24,998 nucleotides of DNA from CAZCBJ01 sp964496705 (GCA_964496705.1 CAZCBJ010000036.1:1-24998); one strand, 5' to 3'. Shown: positions 13,074-21,786, numbered from the stretch's first letter. The notes: generated by a model from the letters alone, not told the origin. Translations and numbers: made by a program.

Positions 13074-13861
13074 TGATCTCTTCGCTTCAAAATTCAAGGA
13101 TTCAACTCGTTCGTGCATTGCAAGCACGCAGGTCAGAACGGGAGAAAAATGGCTTGTTCGTCGTGGAAGGTGTCCGTCTGTGTGAGGAAGCTCTGGCTGC
13201 CGGCTGGAAACCTGAATTTGTTTTTTTTACCGATGAGTTATCGCCTCGCGGAAGGATCTTAGTAGATGGTTTCGCAGCGGTTGGTGTGGGGCAGGAAGAA
13301 ATTTCAACTGCCTTGATGCGAACTTGTGCTGGCACCGAAAATCCTCAGGGCATCCTGGCGGTGTTGAAAATCCAGAGCCTGCCCATTCAACCTCACACGG
13401 ATTTTGTTCTGATACTCGATAACATTCGTGATCCGGGCAACACAGGCAGCCTGTTGCGCAGCGCCGCAGCAGCCGGCGCAGACGCGGTTTACCTTGCACC
13501 TGGAACTGCCGACCTCTTTTCGCCAAAAGTGCTCCGCTCAGCCATGGGTGCACAATTTAGAATCCCATGTATGCATAATGACTGGGACAAAATCCTGTTT
13601 TCATGTAAGCAGATTTGCCCGTCAACATTGGATTTTTTCCTGGCTGAAAGCAGGGAAGGGATCCCCTATTGGTCGGTGGACTTTTGCCAGCCGCTTGCGC
13701 TGATCATAGGAGGCGAGGCGGAAGGCGCTTCTCCAGAAGCGCGCGAGGTCGCAAAGTATTCGGTCACAATTCCCATGCCGGGCAAGGTTGAGTCTTTAAA
13801 TGCAGCCATTGCTGGCAGTATTTTATTATTTGAGGTAGTCAGGCAGAGGCAGACCAAATGA
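13073..13861 (+). CDS. SpoU/TrmH-family RNA 2'-O-methyltransferase
   Basis: A 262-residue SPOUT-class enzyme that transfers a methyl group from SAM to a ribose 2'-OH in tRNA or rRNA. An N-terminal substrate-binding domain (about 1-95, SSLQNSRIQLVRALQARRS…FVVEGVRL) precedes the knotted catalytic domain. Its three motifs are LDNIRDPGNTGSLLRSAAAAG, IIGGEAEGAS and IPMPGKVESLNAAIAG. The exact target is not predictable. I chose ATG 13073 (MISSLQN, the usual family start), which overlaps the macro-domain stop by one base; ATG 13052 would add seven residues. The end overlaps the DUF711 start by 4 bp (ATGA), making a tightly packed three-gene unit. Confidence 0.93.
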   Translation: MISSLQNSRIQLVRALQARRSEREKNGLFVVEGVRLCEEALAAGWKPEFVFFTDELSPRGRILVDGFAAVGVGQEEISTALMRTCAGTENPQGILAVLKIQSLPIQPHTDFVLILDNIRDPGNTGSLLRSAAAAGADAVYLAPGTADLFSPKVLRSAMGAQFRIPCMHNDWDKILFSCKQICPSTLDFFLAESREGIPYWSVDFCQPLALIIGGEAEGASPEAREVAKYSVTIPMPGKVESLNAAIAGSILLFEVVRQRQTK

Positions 13862-15084
13862 AAATTCGATCCATCACCTGTTTTTTTAATCCCAAAACCA
13901 ACCAGACCCAAGATACCCTCGCACATCTGGGAAAACTGGCTCAAGAAGCCACAACGCGGTACCAGACACGCGGTTTTGAGGTGCAGACCACACGCGTCGC
14001 CACCACACCTTTCCCAGATTACCTACCCATATCGGATGTGGATGGAGCAATTGGCGAAGCGCGCAAGGTGGAAGAGATGGCTGCAGCCTGCCAGTTTGCA
14101 TATGTTTCTTTGGGTCCCGCTTTGATCCAGGAGCCCCAATCTTATACTTGCGTCGTTGAACTGCTCAGAGCCACCCAGAATGTTTTTATCGGTGCAATGA
14201 TGGCTGATGCAAATCAAGGGATCAGCCTGTCAGCCATACATGCTTGCGCCAATATCATTGCGCAAACCGCCAGGTTATCCCCGGATGGTTTTACCAACTT
14301 ACGTTTTGCAGCCATGTCAAATGTCAAGCCGTATGGACCCTTCTTCCCATCCGCATATCATCAAGGAGACCGGCCAGCTTTCAGCCTGGCGATTGAATGT
14401 GCAGATATCGCCTTGACCACCTTTTCAAAAGCTATCAGCCTGGCCGCCGCCCGCGCCAGTTTGTTGAAAACACTTGAGGATTACGGTCGGGTGCTGTCGG
14501 CGATCGGAGAGAGCCTGGCCAGTGAATATGACGTCGAATTCAAGGGTTTGGATTATTCATTGGCTCCCTTTCCGCAAGCCTGGTGCTCGCTGGGCAGCGC
14601 GATTGAACGCCTCGGTCCGGCGCAGATTGGCATGGCGGGCTCGCTGGCTGCTGCGGCTTACATCGCTGACACGCTGGACATGGGCAAGTGGCAGCGCGCC
14701 GGTTTCAACGGCTTGATGCTGCCGCTCCTCGAGGACAGCACATTGGCCCAGCGAGGTGCGCAGGGAGTGTTGACCTTGAAAGATTTGCTGCTCTTTTCGG
14801 CAGTTTGCGGCACCGGTCTGGATACCATTCCATTGCCTGGAGAGATCAGTCCGTCACAGCTATACGCAGTCCTCTTGGATGTCGCCGCCCTTTCCATGCG
14901 GCTCGGAAAACCTCTTACTGCGCGCTTGATGCCCCTGCCGGGAAAAGCCGCCGGTGATGCGACAACCTTTCAATTCGCGTATTTTGCCAACAGCCGAGTC
15001 CTCGACGTCTCTGCGACCACACTCGACGGCAACATGAATGGCGATGAATCTTTTTTCCTTTCACCGCGTGATGCCATTCGATGA
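13858..15084 (+). CDS. DUF711 (UPF0210) family protein
   Basis: A 408-residue cytoplasmic protein matching the DUF711/UPF0210 family, recognised from the MKIRSITCFFNP start, the long middle region with FTNLRFAAMSNVKPYGPFFPSAYH and the C-terminal FSAVCGTGLDTIPLPG…, TARLMPLPGK and FANSRVLD segments. The family is widespread and has a solved structure, but I know of no established reaction; glycine-rich loops and conserved polar patches suggest an enzyme. It overlaps the methyltransferase gene by ATGA. It ends only 4 bp from the convergent gene on the other strand, with no visible terminator between them. Confidence 0.88.
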   Translation: MKIRSITCFFNPKTNQTQDTLAHLGKLAQEATTRYQTRGFEVQTTRVATTPFPDYLPISDVDGAIGEARKVEEMAAACQFAYVSLGPALIQEPQSYTCVVELLRATQNVFIGAMMADANQGISLSAIHACANIIAQTARLSPDGFTNLRFAAMSNVKPYGPFFPSAYHQGDRPAFSLAIECADIALTTFSKAISLAAARASLLKTLEDYGRVLSAIGESLASEYDVEFKGLDYSLAPFPQAWCSLGSAIERLGPAQIGMAGSLAAAAYIADTLDMGKWQRAGFNGLMLPLLEDSTLAQRGAQGVLTLKDLLLFSAVCGTGLDTIPLPGEISPSQLYAVLLDVAALSMRLGKPLTARLMPLPGKAAGDATTFQFAYFANSRVLDVSATTLDGNMNGDESFFLSPRDAIR

Positions 15085-15088
15085 TTGT

Positions 15089-15877
15089 TTAACGAACCTG
15101 CTTGAAGTTGATCAGGACCAAATTTTTACCACAATCATCGAACGTGTCGAACACGACCTTCTCAGATAATGGCAGCCCGGCTTGATCCAATAAGCGGATG
15201 GAAAGCGTTCCTACTGAACGAATCGGGATATCCGATAAGGTAAATTCGAATCCTGCCGGCCCGTATGCCAATGCCGTACCACTCAGACTGGTGAGCAAGA
15301 TATATTTTTGATTCAGCGTTCCGGCCAGTTGCACGGTGATGCCCGTTGCCGGGCTGTTTTGTAAGTCCACCACCCTTCCACCCACCCCCATCCAATCGCA
15401 GCCCCGGTTGGGCGTGAAAACCGACGCGGATACAGAAGCCGGCAGACTCTGCAGCATAAATGGGAAAGGGAAATTTGGCTTCAAGGTTAAAGTTGGCTCC
15501 GGTGTGAAGGTAATCGTCTCGGTAGGGGTCAGACTCGGCTCCGGCGTGTCTGTAACATAGGTTGGGGTCAATGAAGGAACAAGTGTTCGCGTTGGCGATA
15601 GATAACGTGTGGGCGTCCTGGTTGGAGGCTTGGTCAGCGTAGTGGTCGGGCTTGGAGGAACCTCGGTATGGGTAGGCAAAATCATCAATACGGGCATGGT
15701 CGGAGGAGGAAAGAAATTATAGGGTGAATCCGGCTCCATAAAGATATACCCATATCCAAGTCCCACGCCCAGGATGCCAAAGATCATAACAAAGGTCAGG
15801 AGATTCCAAAACCAATCCCAACGACCCTTTCGTTTTGCTTTTTTTTCGTTGTTAACGGTTGATAATTCCGGCTTCAT
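15089..15877 (-). CDS. Membrane-anchored protein with Pro/Thr-rich linker
   Basis: A 262-residue protein with a short basic cytoplasmic end (KKAKRKGRWDWFW), one transmembrane helix at about 24-46, a 75-residue spacer rich in Pro, Thr and Ser (repeated TPT, EPT-type units), and a C-terminal domain of about 110 residues. That domain (GCDWMGVGGRVVDLQNSPATGITVQLAG…) resembles the beta-sandwich carboxypeptidase regulatory-like/SdrD-type repeats found in bacterial surface proteins. It contains two cysteines that could form a disulfide. No enzymatic function is apparent. The start has GGAG 5 nt upstream. It follows the parvulin-like lipoprotein by 15 bp and is surely co-transcribed with it, so it could be a client or partner at the outer face of the membrane. 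Confidence 0.8.
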   Translation of the reverse strand: MKPELSTVNNEKKAKRKGRWDWFWNLLTFVMIFGILGVGLGYGYIFMEPDSPYNFFPPPTMPVLMILPTHTEVPPSPTTTLTKPPTRTPTRYLSPTRTLVPSLTPTYVTDTPEPSLTPTETITFTPEPTLTLKPNFPFPFMLQSLPASVSASVFTPNRGCDWMGVGGRVVDLQNSPATGITVQLAGTLNQKYILLTSLSGTALAYGPAGFEFTLSDIPIRSVGTLSIRLLDQAGLPLSEKVVFDTFDDCGKNLVLINFKQVR

Positions 15878-15892
15878 TGCTACTCCAATGTC

Positions 15893-16819
15893 TCAGGGTG
15901 CGGAAATCACAATATCTGCGGTTTTTCTTTCCTCATTCACCCAGTCAATTAAGGCTTGGTGCTGTAAAACTGAATACGCATCCGGCGACAATGGGTGGTT
16001 TAAATCTCGCTCCAGGACATAAACAATATGGTAACCAATGCTGGATTCGATCACCTGGCTGTATTTTCCTTGCGCCAGTTGAAAGGCTGCCGCTTCAACC
16101 TCAGGCATAGTCAAATAGCCGCGCGGGAACCAACCTAGATCGCCACTGCCCAAAGGATCATATTCCTTGGCTACGGTTGCAAAATCCGCGCCAGTTTGCA
16201 GGCGCTGATAAATCGCAGCTGCCTCATTCCCAGAAGACACCTTGATTTGCAATACGTGAACCTGTTCGATTGTAATAGGCACCGCGGCGGCAATCTGATC
16301 GCGCTGCCAGGCAGCCAGTACGGCCAGTCGTAGCATCCTGCGAAAGCTTTCTTCATTAAACAGATGATTGGTTAGCCATCGATCATACTTGTCCTTTCCG
16401 CCAGTCCTCTCAATAATTTGATCGATGCGCTCCTGCAACTGCGCATCATCCAAATCAAAACCGGACTGCCGGGCAGTTCCCGCAAGCAATAGCTGAGCGA
16501 TGAGATCATCTTGGACATTTTTCTTTTGCGTCTGCTCATCTTCTTCCAGACCCATCTCCTGCAGACCCAACTGATAACGCTGCAGTTCAGCCAGATAATC
16601 TTCCAGCCACACACCCATACCATTCACCTGGATGGCCATGGGAGGCGGTGTATGGGTAGGATTCTGCGTTTCAGTCGGCAGAGCTAAACTGGTTGGCGCC
16701 TGCGTGATGGATGCTTGAGCCGGCGTAGATATACCAACTGTTGGAGATGATCCCGGCGAACAACTGGCTAACAAGTAAATGCATAACGCGATAACTGTAA
16801 ATGATTGGGCAGGTTGCAT
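15893..16819 (-). CDS. PpiC/SurA-like parvulin peptidyl-prolyl isomerase lipoprotein
   Basis: A 308-residue exported lipoprotein: the signal peptide ends in lipobox LASC (Cys20), followed by a Pro/Thr/Ser-rich linker. A SurA-type N-terminal helical chaperone region (about 75-190) precedes a parvulin domain with VHVLQIKVSS…ATVAKEYDPLGSGDLGWFPRG and the C-terminal IGYHIVYVLERD. Such proteins help fold secreted proteins. The catalytic-type His at both ends of the domain and the GSGDLGWF segment are retained. A longer frame reaching into groEL exists, but ATG 16819 gives a proper lipoprotein signal. No Shine-Dalgarno is present, and a TATAAT box ends 6 nt before the ATG, suggesting leaderless expression. 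The following gene encodes a membrane-anchored protein. Confidence 0.9.
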   Translation of the reverse strand: MQPAQSFTVIALCIYLLASCSPGSSPTVGISTPAQASITQAPTSLALPTETQNPTHTPPPMAIQVNGMGVWLEDYLAELQRYQLGLQEMGLEEDEQTQKKNVQDDLIAQLLLAGTARQSGFDLDDAQLQERIDQIIERTGGKDKYDRWLTNHLFNEESFRRMLRLAVLAAWQRDQIAAAVPITIEQVHVLQIKVSSGNEAAAIYQRLQTGADFATVAKEYDPLGSGDLGWFPRGYLTMPEVEAAAFQLAQGKYSQVIESSIGYHIVYVLERDLNHPLSPDAYSVLQHQALIDWVNEERKTADIVISAP

Positions 16820-16825
16820 AGGAAA

Positions 16826-16855
16826 ATTATAACTGCTCGCAGCGAAATCCACCAA
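16826..16855 (-). promoter_or_regulatory. Promoter of the parvulin lipoprotein gene
   Basis: Reading the minus strand, TTGGTG (16850-16855) is followed after 18 bp by a perfect TATAAT (16826-16831), which ends 6 nt before the ATG at 16819. The -35 box overlaps the end of the groEL terminator T-tract. Transcription would start at about the start codon. Confidence 0.55.
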
Positions 16856-16886
16856 CAAAAACCGCCCCGGCTGAGCTGGGGCGGTT
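16852..16886 (-). terminator. Rho-independent terminator of groESL
   Basis: On the minus strand AACCGCCCC pairs perfectly with GGGGCGGTT (plus positions 16878-16886 and 16860-16868) around a 9-nt loop, followed by TTTTTGTT. It lies 21 bp after the groEL stop codon. Confidence 0.9.
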
Positions 16887-16907
16887 ACAAGGTTTACACT
16901 GGATGGA

Positions 16908-18542
16908 TTAGTAATCCATCGGAGGACCAGCCGGGGCTGGTTTATCCTTCTCAGGAACATCCGTGATCAGGGCTTCGGTGGTCAGGATCATGGCTGCGAT
17001 GGAGGCAGCATTTTCAAGCGCACCGCGGGTGACTTTGGCGGGGTCAATGACGCCGTCTTTCACCATGTCGGTATATTCGTCGGTGAGGACGTCATAGCCG
17101 ACTTTCTTGTTCTTGCGTTTCTTCTGCTCATCGCGGACATTGGCCACGATCACAGAGCCATCCTTGCCGGCATTCTCAGCGATCTTGCGCATGGGCATCT
17201 CGAGAGCTTTACGCACGATGTTCACGCCGATCTGCTCATCTTCATTGTCCATCTTGACCGGATCCAGAGCGGACATGGCGTTGATCAGTGCTACGCCACC
17301 ACCAGGCACAATGCCTTCTTCGACAGCAGCGCGGGTCGCGGACAGAGCATCCTCGACGCGGTGCTTCTTCTCTTTCAGTTCGGTCTCGGTAGCAGCACCC
17401 ACACGGATGATCGCCACACCGCCGGACAACTTAGCCAGGCGTTCCTGCAGCTTCTCGCGGTCGTAATCGCTGGTGGATTTATCAATTTCGACACGGATCT
17501 GCTCGATGCGGCCTTTAATCTCGCGTTCTTCGCCCTTGCCACCCACGAGCGTGGTGTTATCTTTATCCACGACCACTTTCTCGGCTCGACCCAGGTCAGC
17601 CACAGTGGTGGTTTCGAGCTTGCGGCCCATTTCATCCGAGATGACCTGGGCGCCAGTCAGGATGGCAATGTCCTGCAGCATCGCCTTGCGCCGATCGCCA
17701 AAACCGGGGGCTTTCACAGCCACGACACTCAGCATACCGCGCAGCTTGTTCAACACGAGGGTGGCCAGCGCTTCGCCGTCAATGTCTTCGGCAATGATCA
17801 ACAATTCGCGCTTGCCAATCTGCACCATCTTCTCCAGCAGCGGGACAATATCCTGTGCAGCCGAAATTTTCTTGTCATAAACCAGAACGTAGGGTTCCGA
17901 GATTTCAGCAACCATGTGCTCGGGATCAGTGATGAAATAGGGCGAGATATAGCCGCGGTCGAACTGCATACCTTCGACGTACTCTTTTTCAAATTCAAGA
18001 CCTTTGGATTCTTCAACGGTGATGACGCCATCTTTACCAACTTTGTCCATCACCTCAGCGATCAACTCACCGATTGACCGATCCTGCGCCGAGATTGTAG
18101 CAACATTGGCGATGTCTTCTTTGGTGGTGATTTCAATCGCCTGCTTGCGAATGTGGTCGGCAACTGCCTTCGATGCGGCTTCAATGCCACGCTTGAGCAG
18201 CATGGGATTGGCGCCGGCGGCCAGGTTCTTCAAACCTTCAGTGACAATGGAATGCGCCAGAACGGTCGAGGTCGTGGTGCCATCGCCCGCGATATCATTT
18301 GTCTTGGTCGCTGCTTCCTTGAGAAGCTGAGCGCCCATATTCTCGAATGGATCTTCCAGTTCGATTTCCTTCGCCACGGTGACGCCATCATGGGTGATGG
18401 TCGGCGAACCGAATTTGCGGTCCAACGCAACGTTGCGGCCTTTCGGACCCAACGTGGTCGCCACTGCTGTCGCAACGATATCAATACCGTTCTTGAGCTT
18501 GCGGCGCGCCTCATCGGCAAAAACCAATTGTTTAGCTGCCAT
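16908..18542 (-). CDS. groEL: Chaperonin GroEL (Hsp60)
   Basis: A 544-residue ATP-driven folding chamber subunit that forms a double heptameric ring and works with GroES in the cytoplasm. ATP-binding segments TTLGPKGRNV and DGVTVAKEI, the catalytic Asp region AGDGTTTSTVLA, the apical domain (about 190-375) with VKAPGFGDRRKAML, and AAVEEGIVPGGGVAL are all intact. The tail ends KDKPAPAGPPMDY, lacking the Gly-Gly-Met repeats of E. coli. ATG 18542 has AGGAG 7 nt upstream. It starts 37 bp after groES and is followed by a clear terminator, so the operon is bicistronic. Regulation is through the CIRCE element upstream of groES. Confidence 0.99.
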   Translation of the reverse strand: MAAKQLVFADEARRKLKNGIDIVATAVATTLGPKGRNVALDRKFGSPTITHDGVTVAKEIELEDPFENMGAQLLKEAATKTNDIAGDGTTTSTVLAHSIVTEGLKNLAAGANPMLLKRGIEAASKAVADHIRKQAIEITTKEDIANVATISAQDRSIGELIAEVMDKVGKDGVITVEESKGLEFEKEYVEGMQFDRGYISPYFITDPEHMVAEISEPYVLVYDKKISAAQDIVPLLEKMVQIGKRELLIIAEDIDGEALATLVLNKLRGMLSVVAVKAPGFGDRRKAMLQDIAILTGAQVISDEMGRKLETTTVADLGRAEKVVVDKDNTTLVGGKGEEREIKGRIEQIRVEIDKSTSDYDREKLQERLAKLSGGVAIIRVGAATETELKEKKHRVEDALSATRAAVEEGIVPGGGVALINAMSALDPVKMDNEDEQIGVNIVRKALEMPMRKIAENAGKDGSVIVANVRDEQKKRKNKKVGYDVLTDEYTDMVKDGVIDPAKVTRGALENAASIAAMILTTEALITDVPEKDKPAPAGPPMDY

Positions 18543-18579
18543 AGAAAATCTCCTTATGAGTTAGTAAATTGATGGAAAA

Positions 18580-18873
18580 TTAATCGACAATCGCCAACAG
18601 ATCGCTCTCGCGCAGGATGAGCAGTTTCTTGCCATCCACTTTGATTTCCGTTCCGCTGTACTTAGCAAATAGAACGACATCGCCGACATTCACATCCATA
18701 GGGATGTGCTTGCCTTTATCGTCCCGGTCACCGGGGCCAACAGCGATAACAGAACCCTTTTGGGGTTTTTCCTTTGCGGTCTCGGGGAGAACAATACCGC
18801 CAGCAGTAACATCTTCCTGCTCCAATGGTTCCACCACTACGCGACCACCCAGGGGTTTGAGTTGAATTGCCAT
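18580..18873 (-). CDS. groES: Co-chaperonin GroES (Hsp10)
   Basis: A 97-residue lid protein of the GroEL chamber. Family features are LKPLGGRVVVEPLEQEDVTAGGIVLPETAKEKPQKG (mobile loop around 18-35 with the GGIVLP contact), AVGPGD and the C-terminal VLFAKYSGTEIKVDGKKLLILRESDLLAI. The start at 18873 has GGAGG 7 nt upstream and matches the family N-terminus; a longer frame to 18924 would run into the CIRCE element. It is first in the groES-groEL operon. Confidence 0.99.
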   Translation of the reverse strand: MAIQLKPLGGRVVVEPLEQEDVTAGGIVLPETAKEKPQKGSVIAVGPGDRDDKGKHIPMDVNVGDVVLFAKYSGTEIKVDGKKLLILRESDLLAIVD

Positions 18874-18913
18874 GCATTCCTCCATTAGGAAATATGATGA
18901 GAGATTGCGGATT

Positions 18914-18940
18914 TTAGCACTCAACGATGCAGAGTGCTAA
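18914..18940 (-). promoter_or_regulatory. CIRCE operator (HrcA binding site)
   Basis: A perfect CIRCE element, TTAGCACTC-N9-GAGTGCTAA, sits between the groES promoter and its start codon. In many bacteria the repressor HrcA binds it and heat relieves repression. hrcA itself is not in this window. Confidence 0.98.
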
Positions 18941-18951
18941 TTTCGCCCTGA

Positions 18952-18979
18952 ATGATACTCTAATTTTTTTGAATGTCAA
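18952..18979 (-). promoter_or_regulatory. Promoter of groES-groEL
   Basis: On the minus strand a perfect TTGACA (18974-18979) is followed after 16 bp by TATCAT (18952-18957). The predicted start near 18945 lies immediately before the CIRCE element, the usual arrangement for HrcA control by a housekeeping-sigma promoter. Confidence 0.85.
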
Positions 18980-19018
18980 GGACAATTGGCAAATTCTTAT
19001 AAAATTCTGATACAAATC

Positions 19019-20374
19019 TTAGGGATTTGTTTTCACCGGCTTGGCTGTTATGCCGAACGAAGCGCACACTTGCTCGTTATTTTCCACAATGGGCATAATG
19101 GCCGCATCATTGCCAAATCGAGCGCGTACTTCTTCCAACACCTTGACTGCTTCTGTGCATTTATCATCTGTGGGGCGATGCATTCCTGTTAAAACTGAGC
19201 CGTAAGTGTAATAATACACCACCGTGTTGGCGGACAACGGCAATCCCTGGATGGTGACTTGGGGGTCAACGGACGGATCGCATTGGCGTAATTCGCAAGT
19301 TTCCTCCTGCGAACACCCTCTCACAGCGCACCGTAAAGCCAGGATGGCAGTTTCATAATTGCGCGCTTGAAAATAGACAATCCCCAGTTGTCCATACAGA
19401 TCCGGGCTGTATGGATTATAGCGCAGCGCCTTGAGCATATTGCGCGAAGAGATAAAGTGCTCGCCCATCTGGGTGTAAGTTTTGGAAATGGCCACATAAG
19501 GGATGGGATCTTTGATATTCAACTGCTCATTGATCGTCGCAGCCTTGGCGAAATACTCCAATGCGCGTTCGTACTGTTTCAATTGGCGGTAATTCAAGCC
19601 AATCGAAATGTATAAAAATGTCAGGTTGGGTGTGATCTCAACCGCCCGTTGATACTCCTGAATGGCGCCGTCATAATCGCGAAAAGTCTCGCGTACATAC
19701 GCATTGATCCGATGCACGTCCATCAGGGATGGATCACGTTCCACCGCCTGGCGAATATATTGGTCAGCCTGGATCCATTTTTGCTGGTCATTCAATATCT
19801 CAGCATAATAGGCAAGCGCCAGGGTGTTCTGGTTATCCAATTGCAAAGCTCTCACGGCAGCTTGCTCCGCTTCGATCAGAAATGTTTCAGCGCGGTTACC
19901 AGAGATGACCGGGTCGGCAAACCAATCCAACGCGAATGCGCGCACCGCATGCGCCGTGCTTTCTTCGGGAGATACATTGACAGCCTGTTGGGTGGAATCC
20001 AATGCTTCCTGCAAACGGGTTCGCCTTTCGCTGTCAGTCGTCAGCAGGTTGGATGAGTAGACTTGTATGCGCGCCATCTCCGACCAAAGCAGGCCGTTTT
20101 GCGGATCGAGCTGGACAGCCATCTGGTAAGCTGCGATGGCTCCATTCAGATCGCCAGCCTGAAACCGGGTCTGGCCCTCCATGGCATACGATTGTGCGGT
20201 CCGTGTGGGAATTGGTGTCGGCGCAAATGGCGAAACGATCTCACCTCTTTCGAGAGAGCGTAGCAAGAAAACCCCACCCAGGACGAGCAACACAAGTATC
20301 AGCAGTCGATACGTGTTGGTGGGCGAACCACGTCTGCGAAAAGTTGGATGTTTCCCGATGAGCTGGCGGGTCAT
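19019..20374 (-). CDS. Membrane-anchored TPR-repeat protein (copy 1)
   Basis: A 451-residue protein with a basic N-terminus, one transmembrane helix near residues 23-42 (TYRLLILVLLVLGGVFLL) and at least six tetratricopeptide-like helical repeats (AxxxYQxAVxLDP, YAEIL…WIQADQYIRQAVERDP, GAIQEYQRAVEITPN, YERALEYFAKAATIN, and others). The repeats would face the outside and bind partner proteins. Near the C-terminus is a cysteine-rich patch (RGCSQEETCELRQCDPS) followed by YYYTYGSVL. ATG 20374 lies 13 bp after the stop of the next copy, with AAGGAA 9 nt upstream; a longer frame to 20464 would overlap that gene. The two copies share layout and the YYYTYG motif, so they arose by tandem duplication. 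Partners are unknown. Confidence 0.85.
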   Translation of the reverse strand: MTRQLIGKHPTFRRRGSPTNTYRLLILVLLVLGGVFLLRSLERGEIVSPFAPTPIPTRTAQSYAMEGQTRFQAGDLNGAIAAYQMAVQLDPQNGLLWSEMARIQVYSSNLLTTDSERRTRLQEALDSTQQAVNVSPEESTAHAVRAFALDWFADPVISGNRAETFLIEAEQAAVRALQLDNQNTLALAYYAEILNDQQKWIQADQYIRQAVERDPSLMDVHRINAYVRETFRDYDGAIQEYQRAVEITPNLTFLYISIGLNYRQLKQYERALEYFAKAATINEQLNIKDPIPYVAISKTYTQMGEHFISSRNMLKALRYNPYSPDLYGQLGIVYFQARNYETAILALRCAVRGCSQEETCELRQCDPSVDPQVTIQGLPLSANTVVYYYTYGSVLTGMHRPTDDKCTEAVKVLEEVRARFGNDAAIMPIVENNEQVCASFGITAKPVKTNP

Positions 20375-20387
20375 GGATCGGATTTCC

Positions 20388-21653
20388 TTAGGGAACCGGA
20401 GTTTCTGTTTCCTCTTCAGTCGTCTCTGGTGTCGGTGTGCTGATTGCCACTTGCTGGCAGACATTTATCATTTCTTGCGCGTTGTAAACAGCGATTTCGT
20501 CCCGCGCAACGCCCTGCTGCAGCAATCGTGCAATTGGTAAAGCCTCACTGCATTGGCCAATTCTTGCCAATGCCAGGCCGTAGGTGTAGTAATATTCTGC
20601 CACCCGACCGTAATCTAACGGTAATCCTTTCACCTCACGTCCATCTTCCAGCACCCCTCCCTGCACTGCAAGGCGCAGTGGACCGACCGAATTCGAGTAT
20701 TGGCGGTCTCGATAATACATCACGCCCAAATTCCCTTGCATGTAGGCATCTTGAGGCGCGTCCTTCACCGCCTGCTCGGCAAATTGGATAGCCTTGGCAA
20801 ATTCTCCAACGGTTGCATAGGTTCGCGAAATGAAAGTATCCGGGTAAGGATCAGAAGGATTCAATGCATTCGCCCGGTTGAATTCCTCTATCGCTTTATC
20901 ATATTGCTGTAGAAATCGGTAATTTCGCCCCAAAGCCAGATGCAGCTCGGCAATATTGCCGTTGATGGCAACCGCTGAGGCATATTCGGAAACAGCCTCC
21001 TCATAGTTGCTGGTTAATTCCAACACCAACCCTCTGGCGCGATGGGCTTCCAATGAATTCGCATCCAGGTTTTTTGCAGTGCGCGACATTTCGATTGCCC
21101 GGTCCAAAGTACCCAGATCCCCTGCCCCCGCCTGTGATTGCAGCGCCAGCATTTCGGCATAATAAGCATAGGCTGCTGCGTTTTTGGGGTCTAATTCAAT
21201 GGCGCGTTTTAATGACCCTTCTGCGTCCAACCATTCACCTTGTAATCCCTTGATCCAGCCACGCAAGGCATGCGCCATCGAATTCTGAGAATTAAGCAAT
21301 AACGCATTCTCAGCATTGACCAAAGCCTCATCATTTCGGTTCGTGTAAGCCAGCAACCTTGCCAGTGCCATATAGGTCGAAGCCTGTTTGGGGTCTGCCT
21401 GCACCGCATCGGCATAAGCTTTGATCGCCTGAGATAACTTGCCTTCTTTTTCCAATTGCTGCGCATCAGCCAGGAATGACTCGGGGGAGCGGGTAGCCGT
21501 TGGGGTTGGGATGAACAATGGTGGTGTCGCCGGTACGATCACCAGATCAATATAGACGAATATTCCAATCAAGGCGACTAAAAAAATAACCAGCCAGGGA
21601 TTAGACCTTTTCCGGCGCTTCTGATATCTCCATTTACTGCCACGTAAATACAT
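20388..21653 (-). CDS. Membrane-anchored TPR-repeat protein (copy 2)
   Basis: A 421-residue paralogue of the downstream gene. It has a very basic start (RGSKWRYQKRRKRSNP), a transmembrane helix at about 19-40, a short Thr/Pro linker, then TPR-type repeats (LSQAIKAYADAVQADPKQ, NDEALVNAENALLLNSQN, WLDAEGSLKRAIELDPKN, YEEAVSEYASAVAINGN, YDKAIEEFNRANALNPSD, FAKAIQFAEQAVKDAPQD). It contains GLPLDYGRVAEYYYTYGLAL, matching a similar block in copy 1, and ends in an acidic Thr/Glu/Pro tail. No Shine-Dalgarno is seen. It is divergent from trmD, with 168 bp between them. The role is presumably scaffolding at the cell surface. Confidence 0.85.
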   Translation of the reverse strand: MYLRGSKWRYQKRRKRSNPWLVIFLVALIGIFVYIDLVIVPATPPLFIPTPTATRSPESFLADAQQLEKEGKLSQAIKAYADAVQADPKQASTYMALARLLAYTNRNDEALVNAENALLLNSQNSMAHALRGWIKGLQGEWLDAEGSLKRAIELDPKNAAAYAYYAEMLALQSQAGAGDLGTLDRAIEMSRTAKNLDANSLEAHRARGLVLELTSNYEEAVSEYASAVAINGNIAELHLALGRNYRFLQQYDKAIEEFNRANALNPSDPYPDTFISRTYATVGEFAKAIQFAEQAVKDAPQDAYMQGNLGVMYYRDRQYSNSVGPLRLAVQGGVLEDGREVKGLPLDYGRVAEYYYTYGLALARIGQCSEALPIARLLQQGVARDEIAVYNAQEMINVCQQVAISTPTPETTEEETETPVP

Positions 21654-21786
21654 TCTATATTTCTATACGCATGAGCTGCGTAAAATTATCGTTGGATATC
21701 ATTTCTATGGATTATATCCTACTTGAACTTTAGGGAAGCGCGGTGAAGTTAAACGTAGATTTAGAAAATTTTGTTCGGTTTTTGGC

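Noticed and set aside
17361..18077. 238-residue frame antisense to groEL
   Set aside because: It is the high-GC shadow of a strongly conserved gene; its composition (many His, Phe, Asn) matches no family.
19012..19030. Hairpin ACAAATC/GATTTGT at the end of TPR copy 1
   Set aside because: It overlaps the stop codon and has no T-tract on the minus strand, so it is not a convincing terminator.
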